Source: an uncultured Eubacterium sp. (GTDB lineage Bacteria > Bacillota > Clostridia > Oscillospirales > Acutalibacteraceae). Taken from it: DNA of 61,561 bases. Of the stretch, positions 19,770-29,227 are shown piece after piece. The stretch lies in NCBI GenBank assembly GCA_944385025.1, contig CALWVQ010000079.1, positions 1 to 61,561 on the forward strand, in the 5' to 3' direction. The first letter of the stretch is position 1, and each line of letters opens with the position of its first letter. The notes below the pieces were generated by a model. It searched no databases. It worked only from the letters and a program-made list of their open reading frames with translations, and was not told where the DNA came from. The translations under genes were made by a program, and so were the position numbers.

Positions 19770-20312
19770 ATGGCAGCAATGCTTAAAGAAACATATAAGA
19801 ATGAAATTGCGCCGGCATTGATGAAGAAATTCGGATACAAGTCTGTTATGCAAATCCCAAAGCTTGACAAGATTGTAATCAATGTTGGTTGCGGTGAAGC
19901 AAGAGAAAATTCAAAGGTTGTAGACGCAATCACTAATGACCTTCAGATAATCACAGGTCAGAAGCCAGTTGTATGCCGTGCAAAGAAGTCAGTTGCTAAC
20001 TTCAAACTTCGTGAGGGCATGCCAATCGGCGTAAAGGTTACCCTTCGTGGTGACAGAATGTATGAATTCCTTGAGAGATTTTTCAATCTCGCTCTTCCAA
20101 GAGTTCGTGACTTCAGAGGTATCAACCCTAACTCATTTGACGGCCGCGGCAACTATGCTATGGGCGTTAAAGAGCAGTTGATTTTCCCTGAAATCGACTA
20201 TGACAAGATTGATGCTGTTCGCGGTATGGACATCATCATGGTTACAACTGCAAACACAGATGAAGAGGCTCGTGAGCTTTTGAAACTTATGGGCGCACCA
20301 TTTTCAGAGTAA
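19770..20312 (+). CDS. rplE: 50S ribosomal protein L5
   Basis: A 180-residue L5 ([21 protein letters not shown]-like [33 protein letters not shown]). It binds 5S rRNA and contacts P-site tRNA and S13 across the subunits. GGGAGG site. Confidence 0.98.
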   Translation: MAAMLKETYKNEIAPALMKKFGYKSVMQIPKLDKIVINVGCGEARENSKVVDAITNDLQIITGQKPVVCRAKKSVANFKLREGMPIGVKVTLRGDRMYEFLERFFNLALPRVRDFRGINPNSFDGRGNYAMGVKEQLIFPEIDYDKIDAVRGMDIIMVTTANTDEEARELLKLMGAPFSE

Positions 20313-20324
20313 GGAGGGATTATC

Positions 20325-20510
20325 GTGGCAAAAACATCTATGAAAGTAAAGGCTGCTAAGCCAGCTAAGTATTCAACAAGACAGTATAACAGATGCAAAA
20401 TCTGCGGTAGACCTCACGCTTATCTTCGTAAGTACGGTGTATGCAGAATCTGCTTCAGAGAGCTTGCTCACAAGGGCGAGATTCCTGGCGTAAAGAAGTC
20501 ATCTTGGTAA
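20325..20510 (+). CDS. rpsZ: 30S ribosomal protein S14, zinc form (type Z)
   Basis: A 61-residue S14 with two CXXC pairs (Cys-24/27 and Cys-40/43), which marks the zinc-binding short form as opposed to the longer zinc-free paralogue made under zinc starvation. Starts at GTG 20325 after GGAGGG. It lies in the 30S head near the decoding region. Confidence 0.97.
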   Translation: MAKTSMKVKAAKPAKYSTRQYNRCKICGRPHAYLRKYGVCRICFRELAHKGEIPGVKKSSW

Positions 20511-20548
20511 GAACTGAGAATTGCTAATCTAATAAGGAGGAAATATCA

Positions 20549-20947
20549 ATGCATATTACAGATCCAATCGCTGATATGCTTACAAGAATTCGTAACGCAA
20601 ATTCAGCTAAACACGATACAGTAGATATTCCTGCGTCAAACATGAAGAAGGCAATTGCTCAGATTCTTGTTGATGAAGGATATATCAAAAACTATAAAAT
20701 CATTGAGGACGGCAAGCAGGGTGTTATTCGTGTAGCACTTAAGTACGGCGAGGGTAAGAGCCAGGTTATCACCGGTCTTCGCAGAGTATCAAAGCCAGGT
20801 CTTCGTATTTATTCAAATGTTGAGGAAATGCCAAAGGTTATGAAGGGTCTCGGTGTTGCAATCGTTTCAACTTCAAAGGGCATTATGACAGACAGAGAAG
20901 CTCGCAAGCAAAACGTTGGCGGCGAAGTTTTAGCATTCATTTGGTAA
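20549..20947 (+). CDS. rpsH: 30S ribosomal protein S8
   Basis: A 132-residue S8 ([16 protein letters not shown] start; [27 protein letters not shown] end), a primary 16S rRNA binder of the central domain. In Escherichia coli it represses the spc operon at the rplE site; no such target was recognised here. GGAGG site. Confidence 0.98.
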   Translation: MHITDPIADMLTRIRNANSAKHDTVDIPASNMKKAIAQILVDEGYIKNYKIIEDGKQGVIRVALKYGEGKSQVITGLRRVSKPGLRIYSNVEEMPKVMKGLGVAIVSTSKGIMTDREARKQNVGGEVLAFIW

Positions 20948-20962
20948 GGAGGAACAGTAGGC

Positions 20963-21505
20963 ATGTCACGTATAGGTTTAAAGCCAATTACAATTCCTGC
21001 CGGCGTTGATGTAAACATCGACGCAAACAACACTGTTACCGTAAAGGGTCCAAACGGAACTCTTACAATGGATGCTCATCCAAATATGGCTATCAGCGTT
21101 GAGGGCAGCGAAATCATCGTTAGCAGACCTAACGATCAGAAAGAAAACAGATCTCTTCACGGTCTTACACGTTCACTTATTGCTAATATGGTAACAGGTG
21201 TAACAGAAGGCTTTAAGAAGAATCTTGAGGTAAACGGTGTAGGTTACCGTGTTCAGATGCAGGGCTCAACCCTTGTAATGAACCTTGGTTTCTCACATCA
21301 GGTTACAATGGAAGCTCCTGAAGGCATTAAGATCGAATGTCCGTCAGCAAACGCTATCGTAATCAGCGGTGCTGACAAGCAGAAGGTTGGTCAGTTCGCA
21401 GCACAGGTTCGCGAAAAGAGACTACCGGAGCCTTATAAGGGCAAGGGTATCAAGTATGCCGAAGAGCATATCCGTCGTAAAGAAGGAAAAGCAGGTAAGA
21501 AATAA
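20963..21505 (+). CDS. rplF: 50S ribosomal protein L6
   Basis: A 180-residue L6 with its duplicated fold and the signature PEPYKGKGIKYAEEHIRRKEGK at the C-terminus (split here as PEPYKGKGIKYA and EEHIRRKEGK). It lies near the factor-binding site. GGAGGA site; 15 bases after rpsH. Confidence 0.97.
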   Translation: MSRIGLKPITIPAGVDVNIDANNTVTVKGPNGTLTMDAHPNMAISVEGSEIIVSRPNDQKENRSLHGLTRSLIANMVTGVTEGFKKNLEVNGVGYRVQMQGSTLVMNLGFSHQVTMEAPEGIKIECPSANAIVISGADKQKVGQFAAQVREKRLPEPYKGKGIKYAEEHIRRKEGKAGKK

Positions 21506-21523
21506 GGGAAGGAGTGAAATACA

Positions 21524-21883
21524 ATGGTTTCAAGACAGGATGCCAATAAGGCAAGAAAAAAACGCCACACAAGAGTACGTGGCAAGATCAGCGGTACTGC
21601 TGAATGTCCAAGACTTAACGTATATCGCTCTCTCAGCAATATTTACGCACAGTTAATCGACGACGTTGCAGGTGTTACAATCGCATCAGCATCAACAGTT
21701 GAGAAGGACTTCAAAGAGTACGGCGGAAACGTAGAAGCTGCAAAAGCAGTAGGTAAAACATTAGCAGACAGAGCCAAGGCAAAGGGCGTTGAAGAATGCG
21801 TATTTGACCGCGGCGGTTACGTATATCACGGTCGTGTGGCAGCAGTTGCTGACGGCGCTCGTGAAGGCGGACTTAAGTTCTAA
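21524..21883 (+). CDS. rplR: 50S ribosomal protein L18
   Basis: A 119-residue L18 ([20 protein letters not shown]; ending [20 protein letters not shown]). It binds 5S rRNA together with L5. The highly basic N-terminus is normal for the family. Confidence 0.98.
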   Translation: MVSRQDANKARKKRHTRVRGKISGTAECPRLNVYRSLSNIYAQLIDDVAGVTIASASTVEKDFKEYGGNVEAAKAVGKTLADRAKAKGVEECVFDRGGYVYHGRVAAVADGAREGGLKF

Positions 21884-21901
21884 CGAAGGAGGTAAATTTT
21901 T

Positions 21902-22402
21902 ATGGCAAAGATTGACGTATCTTCAATGGAGCTTGAAGAAAGAGTAGTAGCAATTAACCGTGTATCTAAAACTGTAAAGGGTGGTAGAATTTTCAAGTTC
22001 TCAGCTCTCGTAGTTGTAGGTGATGGTAAGGGTCTTGTAGGTTTCGGTATCGGTAAGTCAGGCGAAGTTCCTGACGCTATCCGTAAGGGAATCGAAGACG
22101 CAAAGAAAAACGCAATCAAGGTTGCTCTCAGAGGAACAACAATTCCTCACGAGATTAAGGGTAAGTTCGGCGCAGGCGAAGTTTTGCTTATGCCCGCTCC
22201 AAAGGGTACCGGTGTTATCGCCGGCGGTCCTGTTCGTGCTGTTGTTGAGACAGTTGGTATCAAGGATATCAGAACAAAGGCTATCCGTTCTAACAATCCT
22301 TACAACGTTGTAAGAGCAACAATCAACGGCTTAGGCCAGCTCCGTACAGCAGACGAAGTTGCTGCAGTTCGCGGCAAGGCTACAAAAGAAATTTTAGGTT
22401 AA
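21902..22402 (+). CDS. rpsE: 30S ribosomal protein S5
   Basis: A 166-residue S5 with the double-stranded-RNA-binding-like N-domain ([20 protein letters not shown]) and the [13 protein letters not shown] region. It forms part of the mRNA entry site and affects accuracy. GGAGGT site 8 bases before the ATG. Confidence 0.98.
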   Translation: MAKIDVSSMELEERVVAINRVSKTVKGGRIFKFSALVVVGDGKGLVGFGIGKSGEVPDAIRKGIEDAKKNAIKVALRGTTIPHEIKGKFGAGEVLLMPAPKGTGVIAGGPVRAVVETVGIKDIRTKAIRSNNPYNVVRATINGLGQLRTADEVAAVRGKATKEILG

Positions 22403-22415
22403 GGAGGGTGGAACT

Positions 22416-22595
22416 ATGGCAGACATTAAAATCAAGCTTACAAAGAGCTTAATTGGTAGCAAAGCTGACCAGATTGCCACCGCCCACTCACTTGGTCTTC
22501 GTAAAATAGGCAACGTTACAGTTCAGCCTGACAATGCACAGACACAGGGTAAAATCGCAAAGATTTCTCACCTTGTAACTGTTGTAGAAGAATAA
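22416..22595 (+). CDS. rpmD: 50S ribosomal protein L30
   Basis: A 59-residue L30 that is easily missed because of its length. It reads [20 protein letters not shown] and then [16 protein letters not shown], matching the family pattern of a short beta-alpha-beta protein whose conserved loop is LGL(RK). GGAGGG site 9 bases before the ATG; placed in the standard rpsE-rpmD-rplO order. Confidence 0.96.
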   Translation: MADIKIKLTKSLIGSKADQIATAHSLGLRKIGNVTVQPDNAQTQGKIAKISHLVTVVEE

Positions 22596-22609
22596 GGGGA
22601 GGTGCAGAT

Positions 22610-23053
22610 ATGAAATTACATGAACTTTCTCCTGCAGAGGGCTCAAAGAAGAGCGTAAAGAGAATTGGTAGAGGTACTGCTTCAGGTCAGGGTAAAACTT
22701 CAGGTAAAGGCCAGAAGGGTCAGAAGTCTCGTTCTGGTTACAGCAGAAGAGCCGGCTTTGAAGGTGGTCAGATGCCACTTCAGAGAAGAGTACCAAAGAG
22801 AGGTTTCAACAACATTTTTGCAACAGAGTATGCAATCGTAAACCTTTCATCACTTAACGACAGATTTGAAGACGGTGCAACCATAGATGCACAAAGCCTT
22901 ATTGAAGCAGGTCTTATCAAGAAGACACTTGACGGTGTTAAAGTTCTTGGCAGAGGCGAAATCACAAAGGCTCTTACCGTAAAGGTAGCAGCAATCAGTG
23001 AGTCAGCTAAAAATAAGATTGAAGCTGCAGGTGGTAAGGTGGAGGTGCTCTAA
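22610..23053 (+). CDS. rplO: 50S ribosomal protein L15
   Basis: A 147-residue L15 ([20 protein letters not shown]; glycine/arginine-rich extension with [29 protein letters not shown]). It has a long tail embedded in 23S rRNA. Its stop codon directly abuts the secY ATG. Confidence 0.98.
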   Translation: MKLHELSPAEGSKKSVKRIGRGTASGQGKTSGKGQKGQKSRSGYSRRAGFEGGQMPLQRRVPKRGFNNIFATEYAIVNLSSLNDRFEDGATIDAQSLIEAGLIKKTLDGVKVLGRGEITKALTVKVAAISESAKNKIEAAGGKVEVL

Positions 23054-24403
23054 ATGATTAAAACCATCTTGAATGCATGGAAAGTAGCAGAAATCCGTAA
23101 AAAGATTTTGTTTACTGCATTTATCATCCTAATTTTCAGAATAGGTTCAGTCATTCCGGTACCGTTCCTCAACATTGTAGATGAAATTGATGTTGGTAAA
23201 GGAAACACCATACTCACTTACTTGAGCTTGATGACAGGTAGCGCATTCACATATGGAACTATTTTCGCTATGTCAATCACTCCTTACATCAACGCATCAA
23301 TTATTATGCAGCTTCTTGCAGTTGCAATTCCTGCACTTGAAAGGTTGCAGAAAGAGGGCGAAGAGGGTAGAAAGAAGATCGCTTCTATCACCCGTTTCGT
23401 AACTGTTGCACTTGGTTTGCTTCAGTCCCTTGCATATTTCTTCTTCCTTCGTGCAAACAACTATTTGATGACCGATGTTAACGGTCAGGCTTTCACAGGC
23501 TTTGACGCAGTTTTCCAGGCAGTAGTTATCATTCTTGTTCTTACTGCTGGTACAGCGGTTATTATGTGGCTTGGCGAACAGATTACAATCAGCGGTATAG
23601 GTAACGGTATTTCCATTATCCTTTTCGCAGGTATCGTATCTCGTTTCCCAACCTTAATTAAGCAGTTATTCCAGTATCTTGACACTGGTAGACTTGTTTA
23701 CAGAATTCTTGTTCCTGTTGTATGCGTAATCTTCCTTCTTATGATTGCATACATCGTATTTATGGATAACTCAGAAAGAAGACTTCCTATTTCTTACGCT
23801 AAGCGTGTTGTAGGAAGAAAGATGATGGGCGGTCAGTCAACTCATATGCCGATTAAGGTAAATATGAGCGGCGTACTTCCTGTAATCTTTGCATCATCAA
23901 TTCTTTCTCTTCCGGGAACAGTTCAAATGTTCATTTCATCAAGCAAGTACGAAGGCACCTTCTGGGAAGACTTCTTCAACGCTTTCCAGGGCGATTCCTG
24001 GTGGTATGCAGGAATGTACTTCTTGCTGATAATCTTCTTTGCTTATTTCTACAGTACAATTCAGTACAACCCAATTGAAATGGCAAACAATCTTCGTAAA
24101 AACAACGGCGCAATTCCGGGTATCCGTCCCGGCAGACCTACATCAGACTACATCTTGAGAGTTCTTTCAAGACTTACTCTGATAGGTGCTTTGATGCTTT
24201 CAGTTATCGCTTTGTTCCCAATCGTATATTCACTTATATGCGATATGGCAATCAAACCTCTTACTGAGGGCGGCAGTGACGGCGGTATGACAATTTCTCT
24301 GGGCGGTACATCACTTATCATTATGTGCGGTGTTGCTCTTGAGACAGTACGTCAGCTTGAGTCACAGATGATGATGCGCCATTATAAAGGATTCCTTGAT
24401 TAA
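23054..24403 (+). CDS. secY: Preprotein translocase subunit SecY
   Basis: A 449-residue membrane protein with ten predicted transmembrane helices, forming the protein-conducting channel with SecE and SecG. Visible family features are the N-terminal amphipathic start, helix 2 (GSAFTYGTIFAMSITPYINA, the plug-to-TM2 region), and the cytoplasmic loops with RRLPISYAKRVVGRK and the PGIRPGRPT ribosome/SecA-binding loop. The start codon immediately follows the rplO stop and the GGAGGTG site lies within rplO, so translation is coupled. Confidence 0.98.
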   Translation: MIKTILNAWKVAEIRKKILFTAFIILIFRIGSVIPVPFLNIVDEIDVGKGNTILTYLSLMTGSAFTYGTIFAMSITPYINASIIMQLLAVAIPALERLQKEGEEGRKKIASITRFVTVALGLLQSLAYFFFLRANNYLMTDVNGQAFTGFDAVFQAVVIILVLTAGTAVIMWLGEQITISGIGNGISIILFAGIVSRFPTLIKQLFQYLDTGRLVYRILVPVVCVIFLLMIAYIVFMDNSERRLPISYAKRVVGRKMMGGQSTHMPIKVNMSGVLPVIFASSILSLPGTVQMFISSSKYEGTFWEDFFNAFQGDSWWYAGMYFLLIIFFAYFYSTIQYNPIEMANNLRKNNGAIPGIRPGRPTSDYILRVLSRLTLIGALMLSVIALFPIVYSLICDMAIKPLTEGGSDGGMTISLGGTSLIIMCGVALETVRQLESQMMMRHYKGFLD

Positions 24404-24421
24404 TTTATAAGGAGAAATATT

Positions 24422-25054
24422 ATGAAACTTATTCTTCTCGGTGCTCCGGGTGCCGGCAAAGGCACTCAGGCAGAAAAGATTGTTGAAAAATATGGTATTC
24501 CTGCAATCTCAACAGGAAATATAATCCGTGCGGCTCTTAAGGAGGGCACAGAGATGGGACTTAAGGCAAAGTCTTATATGGAGGCTGGCCAGCTTGTTCC
24601 TGACGAGGTTGTTATCGGTATAATTAAGGACAGACTTAAAGAAAAAGACTGCGAGAACGGTTTTATTCTTGACGGCTTCCCCAGAACAATTCCTCAGGCT
24701 CAGGCTCTGGAGGATATGGGTATCGAAATCGACAAGGTTCTCGATATCGAAGTTTCTGATGAAGCAATTACAAAGAGAATGAGCGGTCGCCGTGTATGTT
24801 CAAAGTGTGCAAACTCATATCATCTTGTATATAAAAAGCCTAAGGTTGACGGTGTTTGCGACGCATGCGGCGGTGAGCTTGTTCAGCGTAAAGACGATGC
24901 TCCTGAAACTGTGCAGGCAAGGCTTGCAGAGTATCACGAAATGACAGAGCCTCTTAAGGATTTTTACAAAAACCTTAACAAGCTTGTAATCGTTGAAGGT
25001 CAGGAAGAGGTAGAAGAAACTACCGCTCTCGTCTTTGCTGCATTGGAGGATTAA
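24422..25054 (+). CDS. adk: Adenylate kinase, zinc-containing long-lid form
   Basis: A 210-residue enzyme interconverting ATP + AMP and 2 ADP. P-loop GAPGAGKGTQ at 7-16; DGFPRT; and a long lid with a zinc site formed by Cys-126/129 and Cys-146/149, as in Gram-positive adenylate kinases. It lies between secY and map, the usual Firmicutes order. AAGGAG site 8 bases upstream. Confidence 0.97.
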   Translation: MKLILLGAPGAGKGTQAEKIVEKYGIPAISTGNIIRAALKEGTEMGLKAKSYMEAGQLVPDEVVIGIIKDRLKEKDCENGFILDGFPRTIPQAQALEDMGIEIDKVLDIEVSDEAITKRMSGRRVCSKCANSYHLVYKKPKVDGVCDACGGELVQRKDDAPETVQARLAEYHEMTEPLKDFYKNLNKLVIVEGQEEVEETTALVFAALED

Positions 25055-25055
25055 C

Positions 25056-25805
25056 ATGATAGTGCTTAAAAGCAGCCGTGAGCTTGAACTTATGAAAGAA
25101 GCTTGTCAAATATCGGCTGAAGCATTAATGGTAGCAGGAGAGGCTGTAAAGCCCGGCGTTTCCACCAAGGAAATTGACGAAATTGCATACAAGTTTATAA
25201 AAAAACACGGTGCAACACCGAATTTCCTTAACTACGGCGGATTCCCTGCTACTGCATGTATATCTATAAATGATGAAGTTATCCACGGTATTCCCAGTGC
25301 TGACCGTATCATCAAAGAAGGCGATATTGTCAGCATTGACCTTGGAGCTGCAAAGAACGGCTATAACGGCGACAATGCTGCCACATTTGCTGCAGGGACT
25401 TGCTCTCCCGAAGCAAAGCGGCTGATGGATACAACCCGTGAAAGTCTTTATATAGGCATAGAACAGGCTGTTCCAGGCAACAGAATCGGCGATATAGGCA
25501 ATGCTGTGCAGACCTACTGCGAGGAGCGCGGATACGGTGTTGTTCGTGACTTTGTGGGTCACGGCGTAGGCACTAAACTTCATGAAGAACCAAGCGTACC
25601 AAACTTCGGTCACGCAGGTCGTGGTATCAGACTGTTACCCGGAATGACATTGGCAATTGAACCAATGATAAATCTGGGAACCTATAAGGTTAAACAACTA
25701 TCAGATGGTTGGACGGTTAAAACAGCCGACGGCAAATTATCCGCTCACTTTGAGCATACGGTTGCCATAACCTCAAACGGTCCGGTTATTTTAACTAAAA
25801 TCTAA
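25056..25805 (+). CDS. map: Methionine aminopeptidase, type I
   Basis: A 249-residue metallopeptidase that removes the initiator methionine from new proteins. It has the conserved His in NDEVIHGIP, the metal ligands in DLGA / GDNAATF, GHGVGTKLHEEP and ending EPMINLG and EHTVAIT. The ATG at 25056 follows GGAGGATTAAC and lies one base after the adk stop; an in-frame TTG at 25035 inside adk has no ribosome site. Confidence 0.97.
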   Translation: MIVLKSSRELELMKEACQISAEALMVAGEAVKPGVSTKEIDEIAYKFIKKHGATPNFLNYGGFPATACISINDEVIHGIPSADRIIKEGDIVSIDLGAAKNGYNGDNAATFAAGTCSPEAKRLMDTTRESLYIGIEQAVPGNRIGDIGNAVQTYCEERGYGVVRDFVGHGVGTKLHEEPSVPNFGHAGRGIRLLPGMTLAIEPMINLGTYKVKQLSDGWTVKTADGKLSAHFEHTVAITSNGPVILTKI

Positions 25806-25857
25806 ATTAAATCAATTGGTGGCGAAAGCGCCGTAATGTGATTCCAGTTAATTTAAT
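25806..25857 (+). promoter_or_regulatory. Long hairpin in the map-infA gap
   Basis: ATTAAATcAATTGG (25806-25819) pairs with CCAGTTaATTTAAT (25844-25857): 13 of 14 positions pair, one as G-U. Inside, GGCG (25821-25824) and CGCC (25829-25832) form a small hairpin. There is no T-run, so it is not a terminator. It starts on the base after the map stop and could be a processing signal or protein-binding leader for the alpha-operon part. Confidence 0.5.
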
Positions 25858-25895
25858 AGCATCAATCGTAATTAATAATATTAGCGAGGTATAAG

Positions 25896-26114
25896 ATGTC
25901 AAAGTCAGATATGATAGAAGTTGAGGGTACAGTGGTAGAAGTATTACCTAACACAACCTTTAAGGTAACACTTCAAAACGGCCACATTATAACTGCCCAC
26001 ATCAGCGGAAAACTGAGAATGAACAACATTCGTATTCTCCCTGGTGATAAGGTAACAATTGAGATGTCACCGTACGACTTGACAAAGGGTCGTATCATTT
26101 GGCGCTCAAAGTAA
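25896..26114 (+). CDS. infA: Translation initiation factor IF-1
   Basis: A 72-residue single OB-fold protein ([45 protein letters not shown]). It occupies the 30S A site during initiation. GCGAGG site. The KOW-domain gene that often lies between map and infA in Bacillus is not present. Confidence 0.98.
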   Translation: MSKSDMIEVEGTVVEVLPNTTFKVTLQNGHIITAHISGKLRMNNIRILPGDKVTIEMSPYDLTKGRIIWRSK

Positions 26115-26134
26115 TATTTAGGAGGATATTCAAA

Positions 26135-26248
26135 ATGAAAGTCAGACCTTCTGTAAAGAAAATTTGCGATAAATGCAAAGTAATCAAGCGTAATGGAAAA
26201 GTAATGGTTATCTGTGAAAATCCAAAGCATAAACAGCGTCAGGGCTAA
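26135..26248 (+). CDS. rpmJ: 50S ribosomal protein L36, zinc form
   Basis: A 37-residue L36 reading [20 protein letters not shown] and then [17 protein letters not shown]. The zinc ligands Cys-11, Cys-14, Cys-27 and His-32 are all present, so this is the zinc-binding form. GGAGG site 9 bases before the ATG. It lies in the standard infA-rpmJ-rpsM order. Confidence 0.97.
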   Translation: MKVRPSVKKICDKCKVIKRNGKVMVICENPKHKQRQG

Positions 26249-26280
26249 TCCTGAACTAACAATCGGAGGTAAACAGTAAT

Positions 26281-26649
26281 ATGGCACGTATTTCAGGTGT
26301 TGACTTACCTAATGACAAGAGAGTAGAATATGGCCTTACCTATATTTACGGTATCGGTCTTACTACTTCTAAGAAAATTCTTGCTGCAACAGGAATTGAC
26401 GCAAATACCCGTTGCAGAGATTTAACTGAAGACGATGTTAAAAAGCTCAGCGACTATATCACTAACAACCTTACTGTTGAAGGTGACCTTCGCAGAGATA
26501 CAGCTTTTGACATTAAGAGACTTATCGAAATTGGTTGCTATCGCGGTGTAAGACACAGAAAGGGCTTGCCTGTAAGAGGTCAGACCTCAAAGAACAATGC
26601 CCGTACACGCAAAGGTCCTAAAAAGACCATAGCAAATAAGAAGAAATAA
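26281..26649 (+). CDS. rpsM: 30S ribosomal protein S13
   Basis: A 122-residue S13 ([46 protein letters not shown] tail). It sits at the top of the 30S head, bridges to the 50S subunit and contacts P-site tRNA through its basic tail. GGAGG site. Confidence 0.98.
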   Translation: MARISGVDLPNDKRVEYGLTYIYGIGLTTSKKILAATGIDANTRCRDLTEDDVKKLSDYITNNLTVEGDLRRDTAFDIKRLIEIGCYRGVRHRKGLPVRGQTSKNNARTRKGPKKTIANKKK

Positions 26650-26668
26650 GTAGGAGGATACAAATAGT

Positions 26669-27064
26669 ATGGCTACTAAAAAGACCACAGGCTCACGTAA
26701 ACGTCGTGAGAAGAAAAATATTGAGCGTGGTGCTGCCCATATTCAATCAACCTTCAACAACACAATCGTTACAATCACAGATGTAAACGGCAACGCTGTT
26801 TCTTGGGCATCTGCAGGTGAGATGGGCTTCAGAGGCTCAAGAAAATCTACACCGTTTGCAGCTGCTACAGCTGCTGAAACTGCTGCAAAGACTGCAGTTG
26901 ATTGTGGTATGAAGAGTGTAGATGTATATGTAAAGGGTCCCGGCTCAGGACGTGAATCAGCTATCAGAGCTTTACAGACAGCTGGTCTGGAAGTAAGTCT
27001 TATTAAAGATGTTACTCCTATTCCACACAATGGCTGTCGTCCACCAAAAAGACGTCGCGTATAG
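26669..27064 (+). CDS. rpsK: 30S ribosomal protein S11
   Basis: A 131-residue S11 ([48 protein letters not shown]). It forms part of the platform near the E site. AGGAGG site. Confidence 0.98.
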   Translation: MATKKTTGSRKRREKKNIERGAAHIQSTFNNTIVTITDVNGNAVSWASAGEMGFRGSRKSTPFAAATAAETAAKTAVDCGMKSVDVYVKGPGSGRESAIRALQTAGLEVSLIKDVTPIPHNGCRPPKRRRV

Positions 27065-27087
27065 TATAAACTTGGAGGTTACTTGAT

Positions 27088-27714
27088 ATGGCAAGATATA
27101 CAGGACCTGCTTGTAAGCTTTGTCGTCGTGAGGGCAAAAAACTTTTCCTCAAGGGTGACAGATGCTACACAAGCAAATGTGCACTTGAACGCCGTTCATA
27201 TGCACCAGGCCAGCATGGTCAAAACAGAAAGAAGACTTCAGAATACGGTCTTCAGCTTCGTGCAAAGCAGTCTGCACGCCGTTACTACGGTATTGCAGAA
27301 AGCCAGTTCCACAAATATTTCCTTATGGCTGAACGTAAGGCTGGTGTAACAGGTTCAAACCTTCTCCAGATTTGTGAGAGCCGTTTAGATAATTTTGTTT
27401 ATACAGCAGGTTTTGCAAGCTCAAGAGCACAGGCTCGTCAGCTTGTAAATCACGCTCACTTTACTGTAAATGGTACAAAGGTTGATATTCCTTCATATCT
27501 CCTTAAAGCAGGCGATGTTGTAGCTGTTAAGGAAACAAGCAAGACTACTGACGAGTTCAAATCAATCGTTGAGTCTAACGCATCTCGCCCTGTTCCACAG
27601 TGGATTGACGTAAACAAGGACGCTATGGAAGCAAAGGTTGTTAAACTCCCTGAAAGAGACGAGATAGCAACTCCAGTAGAAGAGCATTTAATCGTTGAGT
27701 TCTACTCTAAATAA
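27088..27714 (+). CDS. rpsD: 30S ribosomal protein S4, zinc form
   Basis: A 208-residue S4 with four N-terminal cysteines (9, 12, 26, 31) marking the zinc-binding form, and the S4 RNA-binding domain ([20 protein letters not shown]) near residues 92-155. It is a primary 16S rRNA binder and in other bacteria an autoregulator and antiterminator. Its place inside the alpha operon is typical of Clostridia; in Bacillus it is elsewhere. Its stop codon is inside a 12-base-pair hairpin. Confidence 0.97.
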   Translation: MARYTGPACKLCRREGKKLFLKGDRCYTSKCALERRSYAPGQHGQNRKKTSEYGLQLRAKQSARRYYGIAESQFHKYFLMAERKAGVTGSNLLQICESRLDNFVYTAGFASSRAQARQLVNHAHFTVNGTKVDIPSYLLKAGDVVAVKETSKTTDEFKSIVESNASRPVPQWIDVNKDAMEAKVVKLPERDEIATPVEEHLIVEFYSK

Positions 27715-27736
27715 TAGCAATTAAGCTGTTATTTAG
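27707..27736 (+). promoter_or_regulatory. 12-base-pair hairpin over the rpsD stop codon
   Basis: CTAAATAATAGC (27707-27718), loop AATTAA, GCTGTTATTTAG (27725-27736), all twelve positions pairing (one G-U). It includes the rpsD TAA and is not followed by a T-run until the TTTTTT at 27761, so it is probably an RNA processing or stability element between rpsD and rpoA. Confidence 0.5.
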
Positions 27737-27773
27737 CGAAAACAAAATACAACATTTTTTAGGAGGCTTTTAG

Positions 27774-28730
27774 ATGATCGAAATTGATAAGCCTAAAATC
27801 GAGATTGTAGATGTATCTACTATCGGAAGCAGAAGCACAGGCAGATTTATTGTTGAACCCCTTGAGAGAGGCTTTGGTACAACATTGGGAAACAGTATGA
27901 GAAGAGTTCTTCTTTCATCTCTTCCCGGCTATGCTATCACTTCCGTAAAGATTGATGGTGTTTTACACGAATTTTCAACTATCCCTCACGTAAAAGAGGA
28001 CGTTACTGAGATTGTTCTTAACCTCAAAAACGTAATTCTTAAAATACACGATGACAGCCCCAAGACTCTCTATATTGAGGCTTCAGGTGAAGGCGAAATT
28101 ACTGCCGGCGACATTAAGCACGATGCAGATGTTGAAATTCTTAATCCTGACCTTCATATCGCTTATCTTGATGAAGGTGCAAATGTAGTTATGGAGCTTA
28201 CTGCTGACGGCGGAAGAGGTTACGTTACCTGCGACCGCAACAAGCAGTTAATGGAATTACCTATCGGCACTATTGCAATAGATTCAATCTATACTCCTGT
28301 GCTTAAGGTAAACTACACTGTTGAAAACACCCGTGTAGGTCAGCAGACTGACCTTGACAAACTTATTCTCGATATTGAAACAGATGGTACTATTCCTGCA
28401 GATGAGGCAGCTTCACTTGCTGCAAAAATTCTCAATGACCATCTTATGCTCTTTGTTGATCTTTCAGAAGAAATCGGCAATCAGGACATTATGGTTGAAA
28501 AAGACGACGACGGAAAAGAAAAGGTTCTTGAAATGACTATTGAAGAGCTTGACCTTTCAGTTCGTTCTTTCAACTGTCTTAAGAGAGCAGGTATTAACAC
28601 AGTAGAAGATTTGATCGGAAAATCAGAAGAAGATATGATGAAAGTCAGAAACCTTGGCAGAAAGTCGCTTGACGAAGTAGTTGCAAAACTTGCTTCTCTT
28701 GGTTTCGGACTCAGTCAAGAAGAGGACTAA
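27774..28730 (+). CDS. rpoA: RNA polymerase alpha subunit
   Basis: A 318-residue alpha subunit. The N-terminal domain (1 to about 228: [29 protein letters not shown]) dimerises and nucleates polymerase assembly. An acidic linker leads to the C-terminal domain (about 248-318: [22 protein letters not shown]) that contacts UP elements and activators. AGGAGG site; 59 bases after rpsD. Confidence 0.98.
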   Translation: MIEIDKPKIEIVDVSTIGSRSTGRFIVEPLERGFGTTLGNSMRRVLLSSLPGYAITSVKIDGVLHEFSTIPHVKEDVTEIVLNLKNVILKIHDDSPKTLYIEASGEGEITAGDIKHDADVEILNPDLHIAYLDEGANVVMELTADGGRGYVTCDRNKQLMELPIGTIAIDSIYTPVLKVNYTVENTRVGQQTDLDKLILDIETDGTIPADEAASLAAKILNDHLMLFVDLSEEIGNQDIMVEKDDDGKEKVLEMTIEELDLSVRSFNCLKRAGINTVEDLIGKSEEDMMKVRNLGRKSLDEVVAKLASLGFGLSQEED

Positions 28731-28744
28731 AGGAGGGAATTTCA

Positions 28745-29086
28745 ATGCCAGGTAGCAGAAAACTGGGCCGTCCTACTGATCACAGAAAGGCTATGCTCAG
28801 AGGTATGGTTACTTATCTTTTAGAAAACGGCAAAATTGAAACAACCGTTACAAGAGCTAAAGAAGTTCGTGCTATGACAGAAAAGATGATCACTTTAGGC
28901 AAGAACGATACACTTCACTCAAGAAGACAGGTTCTTTCTTATGTAACTAAGGAAGATGTTGTTAAAAAGCTTTTTGATGAAGTAGCTCCAAAGTATGCAG
29001 AAAGAAACGGTGGTTACTGCCGTATTATCAAAACAGGCCCTCGTCGCGGCGACGCAGCAGAGATGTGCATCATCGAGCTTGTTTAA
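28745..29086 (+). CDS. rplQ: 50S ribosomal protein L17
   Basis: A 113-residue L17 ([51 protein letters not shown]). Last gene of the ribosomal superoperon, closed by a terminator 22 bases on. The ecfA/ecfT-truA-rplM-rpsI genes that often follow rplQ in Firmicutes are not here. Confidence 0.98.
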   Translation: MPGSRKLGRPTDHRKAMLRGMVTYLLENGKIETTVTRAKEVRAMTEKMITLGKNDTLHSRRQVLSYVTKEDVVKKLFDEVAPKYAERNGGYCRIIKTGPRRGDAAEMCIIELV

Positions 29087-29107
29087 GATAATAACTAAAT
29101 AAAATTA

Positions 29108-29140
29108 AAAGGGTAGTTTTAAACTACCCTTTATTTTTTA
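29108..29140 (+). terminator. Intrinsic terminator of the ribosomal superoperon
   Basis: AAAGGGTAGTTT / AAACTACCCTTT hairpin followed by ATTTTTTA. The flanking A and T runs mean it could work in both directions. Confidence 0.93.
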
Positions 29141-29161
29141 TGGCTTTTACACTTTTGTTAT

Positions 29162-29190
29162 TTGACTTATTATAAGTTATATATTATTAT
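29162..29190 (+). promoter_or_regulatory. Sigma-A-type promoter of the aromatic amino acid operon
   Basis: TTGACT (29162-29167), 17-base spacer, TATTAT (29185-29190), 38 bases before the tyrA ATG. No leader peptide or T-box fits in this short space. Confidence 0.65.
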
Positions 29191-29227
29191 AGTTATGATT
29201 ATACTTTACTATTCGGAGCGCTGAAAA

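Noticed and set aside
25125-25613. 162-residue open frame on the - strand
   Set aside because: Antisense to map, with no ribosome site or family resemblance.
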